A stretch of DNA of 64,000 nucleotides from CAG-791 sp002449595. Its GTDB lineage: Bacteria; Bacillota; Clostridia; Lachnospirales; Lachnospiraceae. The position numbers and the translations under genes were made by a program. The notes beneath the pieces are model-generated. The model saw only the letters and a program-made list of their open reading frames with translations, ran no database searches and was not told the origin of the DNA. Positions 8,859 to 17,138 of the stretch are shown here, in pieces; the first letter of the stretch is position 1; the number at the start of each line of letters is the position of its first letter. The stretch is from NCBI GenBank assembly GCA_946539855.1, contig CAMNHV010000002.1, positions 1 through 64,000 of the forward strand, written 5' to 3'.

Positions 8859-8881
8859 AGAAGTATAACGCACCCGGGGAA

Positions 8882-9349
8882 ATGAAAAGAAGCACCGCAG
8901 AATCACTCATGCGGAAATGCTTGGAAATGGAGAGAGAAATGGCACAGAACCAGGCGGAACAGGAAAAGAAATTTGAACAGCGCGCACAGACGAAGGATGC
9001 GTTTTCGCAGTTTGTGGCGGCGAAGAATGAATTCAAGATGTCGCTCGCACAGCTGAAGAAGAAGCCCAAGAGACTGCGCAGGCCCATGCCCGGCAGAGCG
9101 AAGCTTGCAGTCACCGGCAGATCACTTCTCACGGTGAACAAGGAAGGCCAGATGGTGCAGATGCCCTATCGCCCGATGCAGAGACCGGCCGTCAGAACGA
9201 TCAGCTTCGCGCAGCTCTGCAGCATGAGCAGAGCCGGCATGGCGGACGAAGTCTTCCGCAGAAGAGCGGAGATGGAATTCGCGCTGAACGAATTCAAGAT
9301 GCAGCGCATCGCCATGATGAACAGCAGGCATGCGGATATGACGCTGTGA
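8882..9349 (+). CDS. Uncharacterised basic, helix-rich protein
   Basis: I do not recognise this 155-residue protein. It is rich in Met, Lys, Arg, Gln and Glu, with no signal peptide or membrane segment. Residues 1-65 look like one long amphipathic helix or coiled coil; the middle (about 60-90) is very basic (KKKPKRLRRP) and could bind nucleic acid; the C-terminal third again looks helical. Two similar phrases, NEFKMSLAQ and NEFKMQRIA, suggest an internal duplication. A promoter-like sequence lies before it and a strong terminator after it, so it appears to form its own transcription unit. The start is uncertain: the first ATG has a poorly spaced ribosome site, and the ATG at 8939 has GGAGAG upstream. 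Confidence 0.6.
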   Translation: MKRSTAESLMRKCLEMEREMAQNQAEQEKKFEQRAQTKDAFSQFVAAKNEFKMSLAQLKKKPKRLRRPMPGRAKLAVTGRSLLTVNKEGQMVQMPYRPMQRPAVRTISFAQLCSMSRAGMADEVFRRRAEMEFALNEFKMQRIAMMNSRHADMTL

Positions 9350-9450
9350 CGGCTGGATGGCTCTTAAAGGAAAAATTGATTTCTTGTCGGCTGATGCCCG
9401 GAAGGCATTTCTGGCTTCAATCTCGGCTGACGTTGGAAAAGAAGAATAAT

Positions 9451-9498
9451 GATCCCCGGTGATTCTGCAATTGCGGCAGTGATCATCGGGGATCTTTT
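9451..9498 (+). terminator. Intrinsic terminator
   Basis: Arms GATCCCCGGTGAT and ATCATCGGGGATC (one G-T pair), with an additional CTGC/GCAG pair inside, followed by TTTT at 9495-9498. It ends the transcript of the gene at 8882-9349. Confidence 0.9.
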
Positions 9499-9532
9499 CA
9501 TGTGTGGGTTTTGAAGTATGTGGGCCTTAGAA

Positions 9533-9616
9533 GAACCTGCTTTGGAATGAACCAGCTATTGGAAAGAATCAGTTTTTTGAAGGAATCTGCTTTGAATTGA
9601 ATCAGCTTGACGAAAG
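9533..9616. repeat. Five tandem degenerate 16-18-bp repeats
   Basis: Units starting at 9533, 9549, 9566, 9583 and 9599 follow the pattern GAAYCWGCTTTKGAA. This accounts for much of the 478-base spacer between 9350 and 9827; the remainder is a terminator, an extended -10 element and an A-rich purine tract (about 9717-9825). No gene was seen in the spacer. Confidence 0.65.
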
Positions 9617-9632
9617 ATAAGCGGCGAACTTC

Positions 9633-9641
9633 TGATACAAT
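9633..9641 (+). promoter_or_regulatory. Extended -10 promoter element
   Basis: TGATACAAT matches an extended -10 (TGnTATAAT) motif, about 190 bases upstream of the YbaK-like gene. No -35 match at normal spacing was seen. Confidence 0.35.
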
Positions 9642-9827
9642 TATTCATTGTGCATCAGGCCGCAGAGATGTACCTTAAAGGAGCGGCTTCTCGTGGAATC
9701 CGGAATTACGGCATAAAGCAAGAAATGAAAAAAATACCGTAAAAATAGTGAGCCAGAGAATAAGCAAAGAAGAAAACAAGTTAAAGAAGAAAACAAGTAA
9801 AGAAGAAAAGAAGGCAGAGGAAACAGC

Positions 9828-10307
9828 ATGGCACTGGAGAGGGCAGTCAGGGATCTGGAGAAGAAGGGTTTCGGCGATCGGGTGATCATTCCGGAGCACA
9901 GCAGCGCGACGGTGGAGGAAGCGGCCGCGGCGCTCGGCTGCAGTCCGGGCATGATCGCGAAGACGCTGTCTTTCCTGCAGGGGGAGCAGCCGGTGCTGAT
10001 CCTGGCGGAGGGCTCGGCGAGGATCGACAACAGGAAGTACAGAGAGCGCTTCGGATGCAAGGCGAAGATGATTCCTTCTGATCAGGTGGAAGCATTGGTC
10101 GGACATGATGTCGGCGGTGTCTGTCCATTCGGAATCAATGAAGGAGTTATTGTGTATCTCGATGAGAGCCTCAAGATCCATGAGACGGTCTACCCCGCGG
10201 CAGGAAGCGACCACAGCGCAGTGAGACTGTCCATCGCGGAACTCGAACAATGCAGCGACTACAGTGGCTGGGTCGACGTCTGCAAGTTTCCTGAAGCTGC
10301 CATATAA
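9828..10307 (+). CDS. YbaK/ProX-family aminoacyl-tRNA deacylase
   Basis: A 159-residue YbaK/aminoacyl-tRNA deacylase domain. The family hydrolyses mischarged tRNAs, for example Cys- or Ala-tRNA(Pro), as a free-standing editing factor. Characteristic segments are the early HSSATVEEAAAALGC, the substrate-pocket strand IAKTLSF, the Lys-rich RKYRERFG and the signature GGVCPFGI. Length is normal and there are no extra domains. An AGAGGAAA ribosome site precedes the ATG. The next gene begins 22 bases after the stop, so the two are probably co-transcribed. Which mischarged species is edited cannot be told from sequence. Confidence 0.92.
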   Translation: MALERAVRDLEKKGFGDRVIIPEHSSATVEEAAAALGCSPGMIAKTLSFLQGEQPVLILAEGSARIDNRKYRERFGCKAKMIPSDQVEALVGHDVGGVCPFGINEGVIVYLDESLKIHETVYPAAGSDHSAVRLSIAELEQCSDYSGWVDVCKFPEAAI

Positions 10308-10329
10308 ACATCGGAGGCAAAAACAAGTT

Positions 10330-11127
10330 ATGAAGAGAACAATAGATACGCCCGGAGGGAAGATGAAGCTGATCATCCTGCGCCACGGAGAGGGCCCCGG
10401 AATACTGTGGATCCACGGCGGCGGATACGTCATGGGCATGTCAGAGATGGTGTATTTTTCCATGGGAAGAATGCTGGCAAAGCACTATGGCGGCACTGTC
10501 GTTTCGCCGGAGTACAGACTTGCAAAGAAGGCACCATATCCGGCGGCGCTGGAGGACTGCTACGCGGCGCTGAAATACATGTATGACAATGCTGAGGAAC
10601 TCGGATTCGACAAGGACAGGATCATCGTCGGCGGAGAGAGCGCCGGAGGCGGACTCGCAGCGGCTGTATGCAGATATGCGAGGGACAAGGGAGAGGTGCC
10701 TGTGCTTTTCCAGATCCCGCTTTATCCGATGCTTGATTGTGAGGACACAGATTCATCGCGCGACAATCACGCGCACGGGTGGGACACAAGAAGAAATCAC
10801 CGGGGCTGGAAGTCGTACCTGCGGGACCTGTATGGCACGGACCGGGTGCCGCCTTACGCGAGCCCATCCCGCGCGACAGAGTACAATGAATTGCCTCCCT
10901 GTTACACATATATTGAGGATGGGGAGCCGTTCTATGACGAGACGCTCACTTATGTCAGGAATCTTCAGGAAGCGGGCATAGATGCAGCAGTTGACGTGTT
11001 CCACGGCCACACGCACGGCTTTGACTATATGTTCTGGACGAAGAATGCGAAAGAAGCAAAACAAATGCTGATTCAGGCAGCAGCCAGGTACATGCAGCCT
11101 GATAGCAGTTCACAACCAAACAAATGA
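10330..11127 (+). CDS. Alpha/beta hydrolase, HSL-type esterase
   Basis: A 265-residue esterase of the hormone-sensitive-lipase-like group. The oxyanion motif HGGG is at 29-32, the nucleophile elbow GESAGG at 102-107 with Ser104, and the catalytic His lies in HGHTHGFD (about 229). The acid is probably in IEDGEPFYDE, where Glu199 takes the place of the usual Asp of the DPL motif; Asp197 is an alternative. No signal peptide, so it is cytoplasmic. The ATG at 10330 was chosen over an in-frame ATG at 10264, which would overlap the deacylase gene; CGGAGG lies 13 bases upstream. Likely substrates are short-chain acyl or acetyl esters. The last codons lie inside a tandem repeat that continues into the spacer. 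Confidence 0.88.
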   Translation: MKRTIDTPGGKMKLIILRHGEGPGILWIHGGGYVMGMSEMVYFSMGRMLAKHYGGTVVSPEYRLAKKAPYPAALEDCYAALKYMYDNAEELGFDKDRIIVGGESAGGGLAAAVCRYARDKGEVPVLFQIPLYPMLDCEDTDSSRDNHAHGWDTRRNHRGWKSYLRDLYGTDRVPPYASPSRATEYNELPPCYTYIEDGEPFYDETLTYVRNLQEAGIDAAVDVFHGHTHGFDYMFWTKNAKEAKQMLIQAAARYMQPDSSSQPNK

Positions 11128-11272
11128 GAATATAATAGTGCTCACAAAACGAGAAGTAAGCTCAAGAAACCGCTCACAAAGCGGTAAATGAGAGCAAGAA
11201 AATAAGTGCTCATGAAGCAAATTATGAGCACAAGAAATCATTCACAAAGCATCAAACGAGAACATAAAAATT
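11109..11272. repeat. About five degenerate tandem repeats of 31-36 bp
   Basis: Successive units start with TTCACAAC (11109), GCTCACAAAA, GCTCACAAAG, GCTCATGAAG and TTCACAAAG, each with a later ATGAGA- or CGAGAA-like core and an A-rich end. The array begins inside the 3' end of the esterase gene and runs to the terminator. Copies are diverged but in register. Confidence 0.6.
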
Positions 11273-11295
11273 GCCCACGGCGCAAGCCGTGGGCA
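11266..11295 (-). terminator. Intrinsic terminator of azlCD
   Basis: Ten-base perfect arms (TGCCCACGGC and its complement) around a four-base loop. On the minus strand the stem is followed by ATTTTT, which suits termination of azlCD. On the plus strand the loop reads GCAA, a stable GNRA tetraloop, so it may also protect the esterase transcript. Confidence 0.88.
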
Positions 11296-11359
11296 CTACA
11301 AGTTATTCACAAAACAGCGGGCAAGAACAAGAACTCCGCCTCACGAAGCGACGCCCCCC

Positions 11360-11665
11360 TCACGGCACGATCAGCGAAAACAAAAACGCCGCCCCGCAGC
11401 AGCACACCGCGGTCGTGAAGAGGTCACCCTTGAACCACGCGACGAGGACGCCGACGATCAGTGCGCAGAGGCCGGCGCCGGGATTGGCGGTGGCACTCAG
11501 GATCGCGGGGAACGTCATGACGGCGAGCGTCACGTAAGGCACATAGAAGAGAAACGAGCGGATAAAGCGGTTCGTGATGTTTTTCCTGAGGAGCAGAAAA
11601 GGAAGCATGCGGACCGCGTAGATCGACAGGGTCATGATGAGCAGAGAGAGCCAGGTGTTATGCAT
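11360..11665 (-). CDS. azlD: AzlD-family branched-chain amino acid exporter small subunit
   Basis: A 101-residue hydrophobic protein with about three to four membrane helices. The conserved AzlD segment RMLPFLLLRK and a following FLFYVPYVTLAVM match the family. AzlD works with AzlC to export branched-chain amino acids or analogues such as azaleucine. Its ATG overlaps the end of azlC by 8 bases (ATGCATAA), indicating translational coupling. A strong terminator lies 65 bases downstream. In Bacillus the pair is under AzlB (Lrp-like) control; no such regulator gene is next to it here. Confidence 0.9.
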   Translation of the reverse strand: MHNTWLSLLIMTLSIYAVRMLPFLLLRKNITNRFIRSFLFYVPYVTLAVMTFPAILSATANPGAGLCALIVGVLVAWFKGDLFTTAVCCCGAAFLFSLIVP

Positions 11666-12425
11666 GCGACGCCTCCTCCTGCGCGGACGGATCCGCGTCT
11701 TCTTCGATATCGACAGGCTTCAGCGCTGCAGCAGCTGCTGCGAGGGAGAGCGTCAGGATGATGATCCGAAAGCCCGATGAGATCCGCGACAGCACCGGAA
11801 GAATGCTGAAGAGCCCGCTCAGCGCCATGGAGATGGCGACGAGACCGAGAATGAAGCGGTCCCTGCGCGCGGGCGGAATGATGATCGCGAGGAACATGCC
11901 GTACATTGCGACGGTCAGCGCGTCCGTGACGCGCGCGGGCAGGATGTTGCCGACGAGGACGCCGAGCACGGTGCCGGAGCACCAGCCGGCGACGCTGATC
12001 GCGGTCATGGCGTACGTGTAAACAGGCTCAAGATATCCGCGCACTGCACTGGAGAGCCCGAAGATCTCATCCGTCATGCAGTAGGCGAGGAAGAACCGGT
12101 GGTAAAAGGGCGTGCGCGGCCCGATCTTCTGTGAGAGCGAGCAGCTCATCAGGAAGTAGCGCAGGTTGACGACGATCGTCGTCGCGATCATCTCGAGGAC
12201 GCCGGCGCCCGCGCCGATCAGCGTGACCGCCGCGAATTCGCCCGCCGACGCGACCATGCCGAGCGACATGAGAAACGACTGCAGCGCCGTCATGCCGATC
12301 TCGCGCGCCGCGAGCCCGAGCGCGAAGGAGACCGCGAAATAGCCCGTGCAGATCGGGATCCCGTCGTGAAGGCCGCGGCGGATCCACTCTTTTTTTGTAG
12401 TCGGAAGATTCTTATTTTCATTCAT
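11658..12425 (-). CDS. azlC: AzlC-family branched-chain amino acid exporter large subunit
   Basis: A 255-residue integral membrane protein of the AzlC/YgaZ family. The signature GIPICTGYFAVSFALG lies near the N-terminus, followed by the conserved NLRYFLMS and CMTDEIFG segments, and about seven membrane helices in total. It forms the main channel with AzlD. The ATG at 12425 is preferred; an in-frame TTG lies nine bases upstream. There is no Shine-Dalgarno sequence, and a TATACT box ends only about 10 bases before the ATG, so the message may be leaderless. The C-terminal tail is acidic and overlaps the azlD start. Confidence 0.92.
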   Translation of the reverse strand: MNENKNLPTTKKEWIRRGLHDGIPICTGYFAVSFALGLAAREIGMTALQSFLMSLGMVASAGEFAAVTLIGAGAGVLEMIATTIVVNLRYFLMSCSLSQKIGPRTPFYHRFFLAYCMTDEIFGLSSAVRGYLEPVYTYAMTAISVAGWCSGTVLGVLVGNILPARVTDALTVAMYGMFLAIIIPPARRDRFILGLVAISMALSGLFSILPVLSRISSGFRIIILTLSLAAAAAALKPVDIEEDADPSAQEEASHA

Positions 12426-12435
12426 AACGGTCAAT

Positions 12436-12441
12436 AGTATA
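12436..12441 (-). promoter_or_regulatory. -10 box very close to the azlC start
   Basis: Minus-strand TATACT ending 10 bases before the azlC ATG. Initiation 6-7 bases downstream would leave almost no 5' untranslated region. Confidence 0.45.
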
Positions 12442-12460
12442 ACACAAGTGGTCGCAGCGG

Positions 12461-12489
12461 TTGAGCTTTCCGCGCGAATCGTCTAAAAT
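12461..12489 (+). promoter_or_regulatory. Candidate sigma-A promoter for the DUF4250 gene
   Basis: TTGAGC (12461-12466), 17 bases, TAAAAT (12484-12489). It faces right, divergent from azlC. Confidence 0.6.
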
Positions 12490-12578
12490 AGATAGAACGT
12501 TCTGACGGCAGGACAGCCGAGGATGGCGATCACTGTGATCAGGGCGAATAATCTTTTTCTTAATCAGGAGAGAAAAGC

Positions 12579-12776
12579 ATGCTCCCGCGCGATCCCAACA
12601 TCTTACTGAGTGTGATTAATACGAAGCTCCGCGACCGGTACGCGGATCTGGACGCGCTGTGCGACGATCTGGACGAAGACCGGGAGGAGATCGCGGGGAT
12701 CCTTGGGGAGGCAGGCTACGTCTACAGCCCGGAGGGCAATCAGTTTATCGTAGCAAGGCCGGACGGCGCCAGATAA
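12579..12776 (+). CDS. DUF4250-type small protein
   Basis: A 65-residue soluble protein matching the DUF4250 family of Clostridia in pattern: an N-terminal LPRDPNILLSVINTKLRD, an acidic centre (ALCDDLDEDREEI) and a C-terminal GYVYSPEGNQF. The acidic middle looks like a helix-turn-helix-sized helical bundle. Function is unknown. AGGAGAG precedes the ATG with good spacing and a promoter lies about 90 bases upstream. It precedes valS, but a 165-base foldable spacer separates them. Confidence 0.85.
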   Translation: MLPRDPNILLSVINTKLRDRYADLDALCDDLDEDREEIAGILGEAGYVYSPEGNQFIVARPDGAR

Positions 12777-12791
12777 CGGGGCGCGCGGTAC

Positions 12792-12902
12792 CGGCCGGAT
12801 CCCAGACTACATAAAACACAGAGCGGCAGGCAGTGCGCCTTTTGACGCACAGGCTTCAGCATGGGCGATGCATGCCCGGCTGACGCGGAACGGATCCGGC
12901 CG
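12792..12902 (+). promoter_or_regulatory. Foldable valS leader (candidate structured RNA)
   Basis: Perfect 11-bp arms at 12792-12802 and 12892-12902 (CGGCCGGATCC and its complement) can close a 111-base domain. Inside lie a GTGCG/CGCAC hairpin (12833-12850) and a GGGC/GCCC hairpin (12863-12877). The element ends 39 bases before the valS start. The T-box hallmark sequence (AGGGTGG with its ACCGCG context) is absent, so this is not an obvious T-box. Assignment rests on pairing read by eye. Confidence 0.45.
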
Positions 12903-12941
12903 CCCTGATAAAGCAGCTCATAAGAAGAGAGGTATTTTTGT

Positions 12942-15641
12942 ATGCGCAGAGAACTCGCGACAACCTATGATCCGAAGGGAATCGAAGACCGGATCTACCG
13001 CCGCTGGGAGGACAAGAAGTACTTCCACGCGGAAGTGGACCACTCGAAGAAACCGTTTACGATCGTGATCCCGCCCCCGAACATCACGGGCCAGCTCCAC
13101 ATGGGCCACGCGCTCGACAACACGATGCAGGACATTCTCATCCGTTTCCGCCGGATGCAGGGCTACAACGCCCTCTGGCAGCCCGGCACGGACCACGCGT
13201 CCATCGCGACGGAAGTCCGCGTCATCGACACGATCCGCAAGGAAGGCCTCACCAAGGCTGACCTCGGCCGCGAGGGCTTCCTCGAGAGATGCTGGGCGTG
13301 GAGAGACGAGTACGGCAGCCGCATCGTGAACCAGCTGAAGAAGCTCGGTTCGTCCTGCGACTGGGACAGGGAGCGGTTTACGATGGACGCGGGCTGCAAC
13401 AAGGCAGTCAACACGACCTTCGTGAAGATGTACAAGAAGGGCTGGATCTACAAGGGCAACCGGATCATCAACTGGTGCCCGGTCTGCAAGACGTCGATCT
13501 CCGACGCCGAGGTGGAATACGAAGAGCAGCACGGACACTTCTGGCACATCAAGTATCCGCTGATCAACGAGGATGGCTCCGTCAGCACGACTGAGTTCCT
13601 TGAGTTTGCGACCACGCGTCCGGAGACGATGCTCGGCGATACCGCCGTCGCAGTCCATCCGGAGGACGAGCGCTACCAGCACCTGATCGGCAGGAAGGTC
13701 ATGCTGCCGCTCATGAACCGCGAGATGCCGATCGTCGCCGACGAGTACGTCGACCGCGAGTTCGGGACCGGCGTCGTGAAGATCACGCCCGCCCACGACC
13801 CGAACGACTTTGAAGTCGGAAAGAGGCACAACCTGCCCGAGATCAACATCATGAACGACGACGCCACGATCAACGAGAACGGCGGCGCCTACGCCGGTAT
13901 GGACCGCTATGCGGCACGCGAGGCCATCGTGAAGGATCTCGACGCGCTCGGCCTGCTCGTGAGGATCGAGGACTATACGCACAACGTCGGCACACACGAC
14001 CGCTGCGGCACGACCGTCGAGCCGCTCATCAAGGAGCAGTGGTTCGTCAAGATGGACGAGCTCATCAAGCCCGCGGTCAAAGCGGTTGAGGAAGGCGACA
14101 TCCAGCTCATCCCGAAGCGGATGGAGAAGACGTACTTCAACTGGACCGACAACATCCGCGACTGGTGCATCAGCCGCCAGCTGTGGTGGGGCCACAGAAT
14201 TCCCGCGTACTACTGCGCGGACTGCGGCCACATGGAAGTCGCGATGGAGCACCCCGGCGTCTGCCCGAAGTGCGGAAGCACGCATCTGGAGCAGGATCCC
14301 GACACGCTGGATACCTGGTTCTCATCCGCGCTCTGGCCGTTCTCGACGCTCGGCTGGCCGGAGATGACAGAGGACCTGAAATACTTCTACCCGACGGACG
14401 TGCTCGTGACCGGATATGACATTATTTTCTTCTGGGTCATCCGCATGATCTTCTCGGGCTACGAGCAGATGGGAGAAAAGCCTTTCAAGACCGTCCTCTT
14501 CCATGGTCTCGTCCGTGACTCCCAGGGCCGCAAGATGTCAAAGTCTCTCGGCAACGGCATCGACCCGCTGGAGATCATCGACCAGTTCGGCGCGGACGCG
14601 CTGCGCATGACGCTGATCACCGGCAACGCGCCCGGCAACGATATGCGCTTCTACATGGAGCGCGTCGAGGCGAACCGCAACTTTGCGAACAAGATCTGGA
14701 ACGCTTCCAGATTTATCATGATGAACCTGCCTGAGGAAGCGGACAGCGACATGCCGGAGCCCGGCGTCCTGACCGACGACCTGAAGGCGGCGCTGCAGCC
14801 GGAGGACCGCTGGATCCTGTCGAAGTTCAACTCGCTCGTCGGCGAGGCGACCGACAACATGGAGCGCTTCGAACTCGGCATCGCGGTGCAGAAGGTCTAC
14901 GACTTCATCTGGGGCGAGTTCTGCGACTGGTACATCGAGATGGTGAAGCCGCGCCTGTACAAGACAGAGGACCGCGCGAGCCAGAACGCGGCGCTGTGGA
15001 CGCTGCAGACCGTCCTGATCGGAAGCCTGAAGCTGCTGCATCCCTACATGCCGTTCATCACGGAAGAGATCTACTGCACGCTGAAGAACGACCCCGACGG
15101 AGAAAAGGAATCCATCATGATCTCCGACTGGCCGGTCCGCAGGGACGACTTCTCCTTCCCGGCAGAGGAAGAGGCAGTCGAGATCATCAAGGAGACGGTC
15201 AGCGGCATCCGTACCGTGAGAGCACAGCGGGGTATCGCGCCTTCCAGAAAGGCGAGAGTCTACGTTGTCTCCCAGAGCGACGCCGTGCTGAACGCGCTTC
15301 GTGATGATATGCTGTTCTTTGAGAACCTTGCATCGGCTTCCGACGTCGTCCTCATGAAGGAGGCGGAAGGCATCGACGAGAGCGCACTCTCGGTCGTCCT
15401 GCCGTTCGCAACTGCTTACCTTCCGCTCGCGGACGTGATCGATATCGACGCGGAGAGAGCAAGGCTCAAGAAGGAAGAGCAGCGCCTTGAAGGTGAGCTG
15501 AAGAGAAGCCGCGGCATGCTCTCGAACGAGAAGTTCCTCGCGAAGGCACCCGAGGCGAAGGTCGCCGAAGAAAAGGAGAAACTCGCGCGCTACGAGCAGC
15601 AGCTCGCCGGCGTTCAGAAGGAGCTGGAGAAGCTCGGCTGA
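12942..15641 (+). CDS. valS: Valyl-tRNA synthetase
   Basis: Class I aminoacyl-tRNA synthetase charging tRNA-Val. The 899-residue length is normal. The HIGH motif appears as HMGH at 53-56 within PPPNITGQLHMGH, and KMSKS is at 531-535 in GRKMSKSLGNG. Between them is the large editing (CP1) domain with the conserved FATTRPETMLGDTAV segment that hydrolyses Thr-tRNA-Val. A zinc-ribbon-like Cys cluster (CADCGH and CPKCGS) lies near 425-447. The C-terminal 70 residues form the charged coiled coil typical of ValRS. AGAGGT lies upstream of the ATG. Expression may be set by the foldable leader described separately. Confidence 0.98.
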   Translation: MRRELATTYDPKGIEDRIYRRWEDKKYFHAEVDHSKKPFTIVIPPPNITGQLHMGHALDNTMQDILIRFRRMQGYNALWQPGTDHASIATEVRVIDTIRKEGLTKADLGREGFLERCWAWRDEYGSRIVNQLKKLGSSCDWDRERFTMDAGCNKAVNTTFVKMYKKGWIYKGNRIINWCPVCKTSISDAEVEYEEQHGHFWHIKYPLINEDGSVSTTEFLEFATTRPETMLGDTAVAVHPEDERYQHLIGRKVMLPLMNREMPIVADEYVDREFGTGVVKITPAHDPNDFEVGKRHNLPEINIMNDDATINENGGAYAGMDRYAAREAIVKDLDALGLLVRIEDYTHNVGTHDRCGTTVEPLIKEQWFVKMDELIKPAVKAVEEGDIQLIPKRMEKTYFNWTDNIRDWCISRQLWWGHRIPAYYCADCGHMEVAMEHPGVCPKCGSTHLEQDPDTLDTWFSSALWPFSTLGWPEMTEDLKYFYPTDVLVTGYDIIFFWVIRMIFSGYEQMGEKPFKTVLFHGLVRDSQGRKMSKSLGNGIDPLEIIDQFGADALRMTLITGNAPGNDMRFYMERVEANRNFANKIWNASRFIMMNLPEEADSDMPEPGVLTDDLKAALQPEDRWILSKFNSLVGEATDNMERFELGIAVQKVYDFIWGEFCDWYIEMVKPRLYKTEDRASQNAALWTLQTVLIGSLKLLHPYMPFITEEIYCTLKNDPDGEKESIMISDWPVRRDDFSFPAEEEAVEIIKETVSGIRTVRAQRGIAPSRKARVYVVSQSDAVLNALRDDMLFFENLASASDVVLMKEAEGIDESALSVVLPFATAYLPLADVIDIDAERARLKKEEQRLEGELKRSRGMLSNEKFLAKAPEAKVAEEKEKLARYEQQLAGVQKELEKLG

Positions 15642-15685
15642 GGAGCGGGATATCGCCGGAGCAATCCGGAGTGAATAAAAGTGAC

Positions 15686-15717
15686 AGGGGATCGGGAGAC
15701 TGGTCCCCTTTCATTTT
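15686..15717 (+). terminator. Intrinsic terminator after valS
   Basis: AGGGGATC and GGTCCCCT arms (one T-G pair) around an 8-base loop, followed by TTCATTTT. Confidence 0.75.
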
Positions 15718-15791
15718 GCATAACCGGCGGCGACGCGGTATACTTCTGACGAAACGGCGGCAGGATGCCGCGGCGGTGCGGGGACAGAATC

Positions 15792-17138
15792 ATGACGGCT
15801 TACGAAGAAGCAGCAGCTTATATCAGCGGCATTCCGAAATTCACAGTGAAGAACACGCCGGAGACGACGAGACAGTGGCTGAAGGTGCTCGGCTCGCCGG
15901 ATCGCGGATTGCGCATCGCACACGTCGCGGGCACGAACGGAAAGGGCAGCGTCACCTGTTTTCTGGACGCGGTCCTGAGAGAGGCGGGGCACAGCACCTG
16001 CACGTTCATCTCGCCGCATCTCGTGACGATGAGAGAGCGCATGCGGTCCGGCGGAGAGATGATCTCACAGGAAGATTTCGTGCGGCTCTATGAGCGCGTG
16101 AAAAGCGCTGCGGAAGAACATCTGGAGCTGCCGCATCCCTCTTATTTCGAATTCCTTTATCTCATGGCGATGCTGTACTTCGCGGAGCAGGCGCCGGACT
16201 TCTGCATCCTGGAGACGGGACTCGGCGGGCGGCTCGACGCGACCAACACGGCGGAGAACAAGTGCGTCACGGTGATCACGAGGATCGGGCCGGACCACAT
16301 GGAGCAGCTCGGGGACACGATCCCTCAGATCGCCGGAGAGAAGGCGGGAATCATTCGCCCGAACGTTCCGGTCATCACACTGACGCAGCCGGCGGACGCG
16401 GAAGAAGTGATCCACAATAAAGCGATCGAACTCGGCGCGCCATACTGTGCGCTGGACGCCTCGCAGCACGAGACGTGGGAGATGATCGGGATCCCGGAGG
16501 AGGACGTGAAGCGTGCGCTGTATACAGCCGCTCCTTATCAGACGGAGAATGCAGCCCTCGCGCTGCTCGCGGCCAAGTACCTTCTCGGCGATGCAGAGGA
16601 AGTGTTCCACGACATCGCCCTCGCAGGCCTCAAAAAGGCACACTGGGAAGGCAGAATGGAAGAGATCCGCCCCGGCTTCTACATCGACGGCGCGCACAAT
16701 CCGGACGGGATGCGGGCGTTTCTCGAAGCCGTGCGCGGGATCCTGAGAGCGAACAGCGCAGCGGATGGAGCAGGTGCGGCGGTTGAAGACGGCGAAACTC
16801 ACGCGGCCGGCACAGCCGTGAGGCCCGCCAAACTCCTTTTCTCCGTACTGAAGGACAAGCAGGCGGAAAAACTCGCGGAGATGATCGCCGCGGCCTGCAG
16901 GGAAGGGCTTTTCAGCGGCGTGATCGTCGCACAGCTCAGCGGCTGCCGGGCGCTTGACAAGGGGCAGATTGAACAGATTTTTGCGGACCTCGGCGTGAAG
17001 GTTTATGCAAGTTACGATAGTGTTCGGGGTGCAGTTTATAGTATACTTAAGGACAGAAATGAATCGGATCCGCTGTTTGCGGCGGGATCTTTATATCTGG
17101 TCGGCGAGATCAGAGAATATTTGGAGCCAATATGCTGA
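15792..17138 (+). CDS. folC: Folylpolyglutamate synthase / dihydrofolate synthase
   Basis: A 448-residue Mur-ligase-type enzyme adding glutamate to folates (and possibly to dihydropteroate). The P-loop GTNGKGSV is at 47-54, the SPHL and ERM segments follow, and ETGLGGRLDATN is the conserved central motif. The C-terminal domain includes HNPDGM. A Gly/Ala-rich stretch of about 25 residues after VRGILR looks like a lineage-specific loop insertion. The ATG at 15792 has GGGGA upstream at suitable spacing; nine extra codons would be possible without a ribosome site. The last seven bases overlap the start of the 57-codon gene downstream. Confidence 0.96.
   Translation: MTAYEEAAAYISGIPKFTVKNTPETTRQWLKVLGSPDRGLRIAHVAGTNGKGSVTCFLDAVLREAGHSTCTFISPHLVTMRERMRSGGEMISQEDFVRLYERVKSAAEEHLELPHPSYFEFLYLMAMLYFAEQAPDFCILETGLGGRLDATNTAENKCVTVITRIGPDHMEQLGDTIPQIAGEKAGIIRPNVPVITLTQPADAEEVIHNKAIELGAPYCALDASQHETWEMIGIPEEDVKRALYTAAPYQTENAALALLAAKYLLGDAEEVFHDIALAGLKKAHWEGRMEEIRPGFYIDGAHNPDGMRAFLEAVRGILRANSAADGAGAAVEDGETHAAGTAVRPAKLLFSVLKDKQAEKLAEMIAAACREGLFSGVIVAQLSGCRALDKGQIEQIFADLGVKVYASYDSVRGAVYSILKDRNESDPLFAAGSLYLVGEIREYLEPIC

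Noticed and set aside
11303..11311. TTATTCACA, a DnaA-box-like sequence
   Set aside because: Single copy within an A-rich repeat zone, with no dnaA, dnaN or AT-rich unwinding region nearby; not an origin.
12777..12941. T-box riboswitch before valS
   Set aside because: The characteristic T-box sequence and antiterminator are missing, although the leader is foldable. The gaps before argS and glnS also lack T-box hallmarks.
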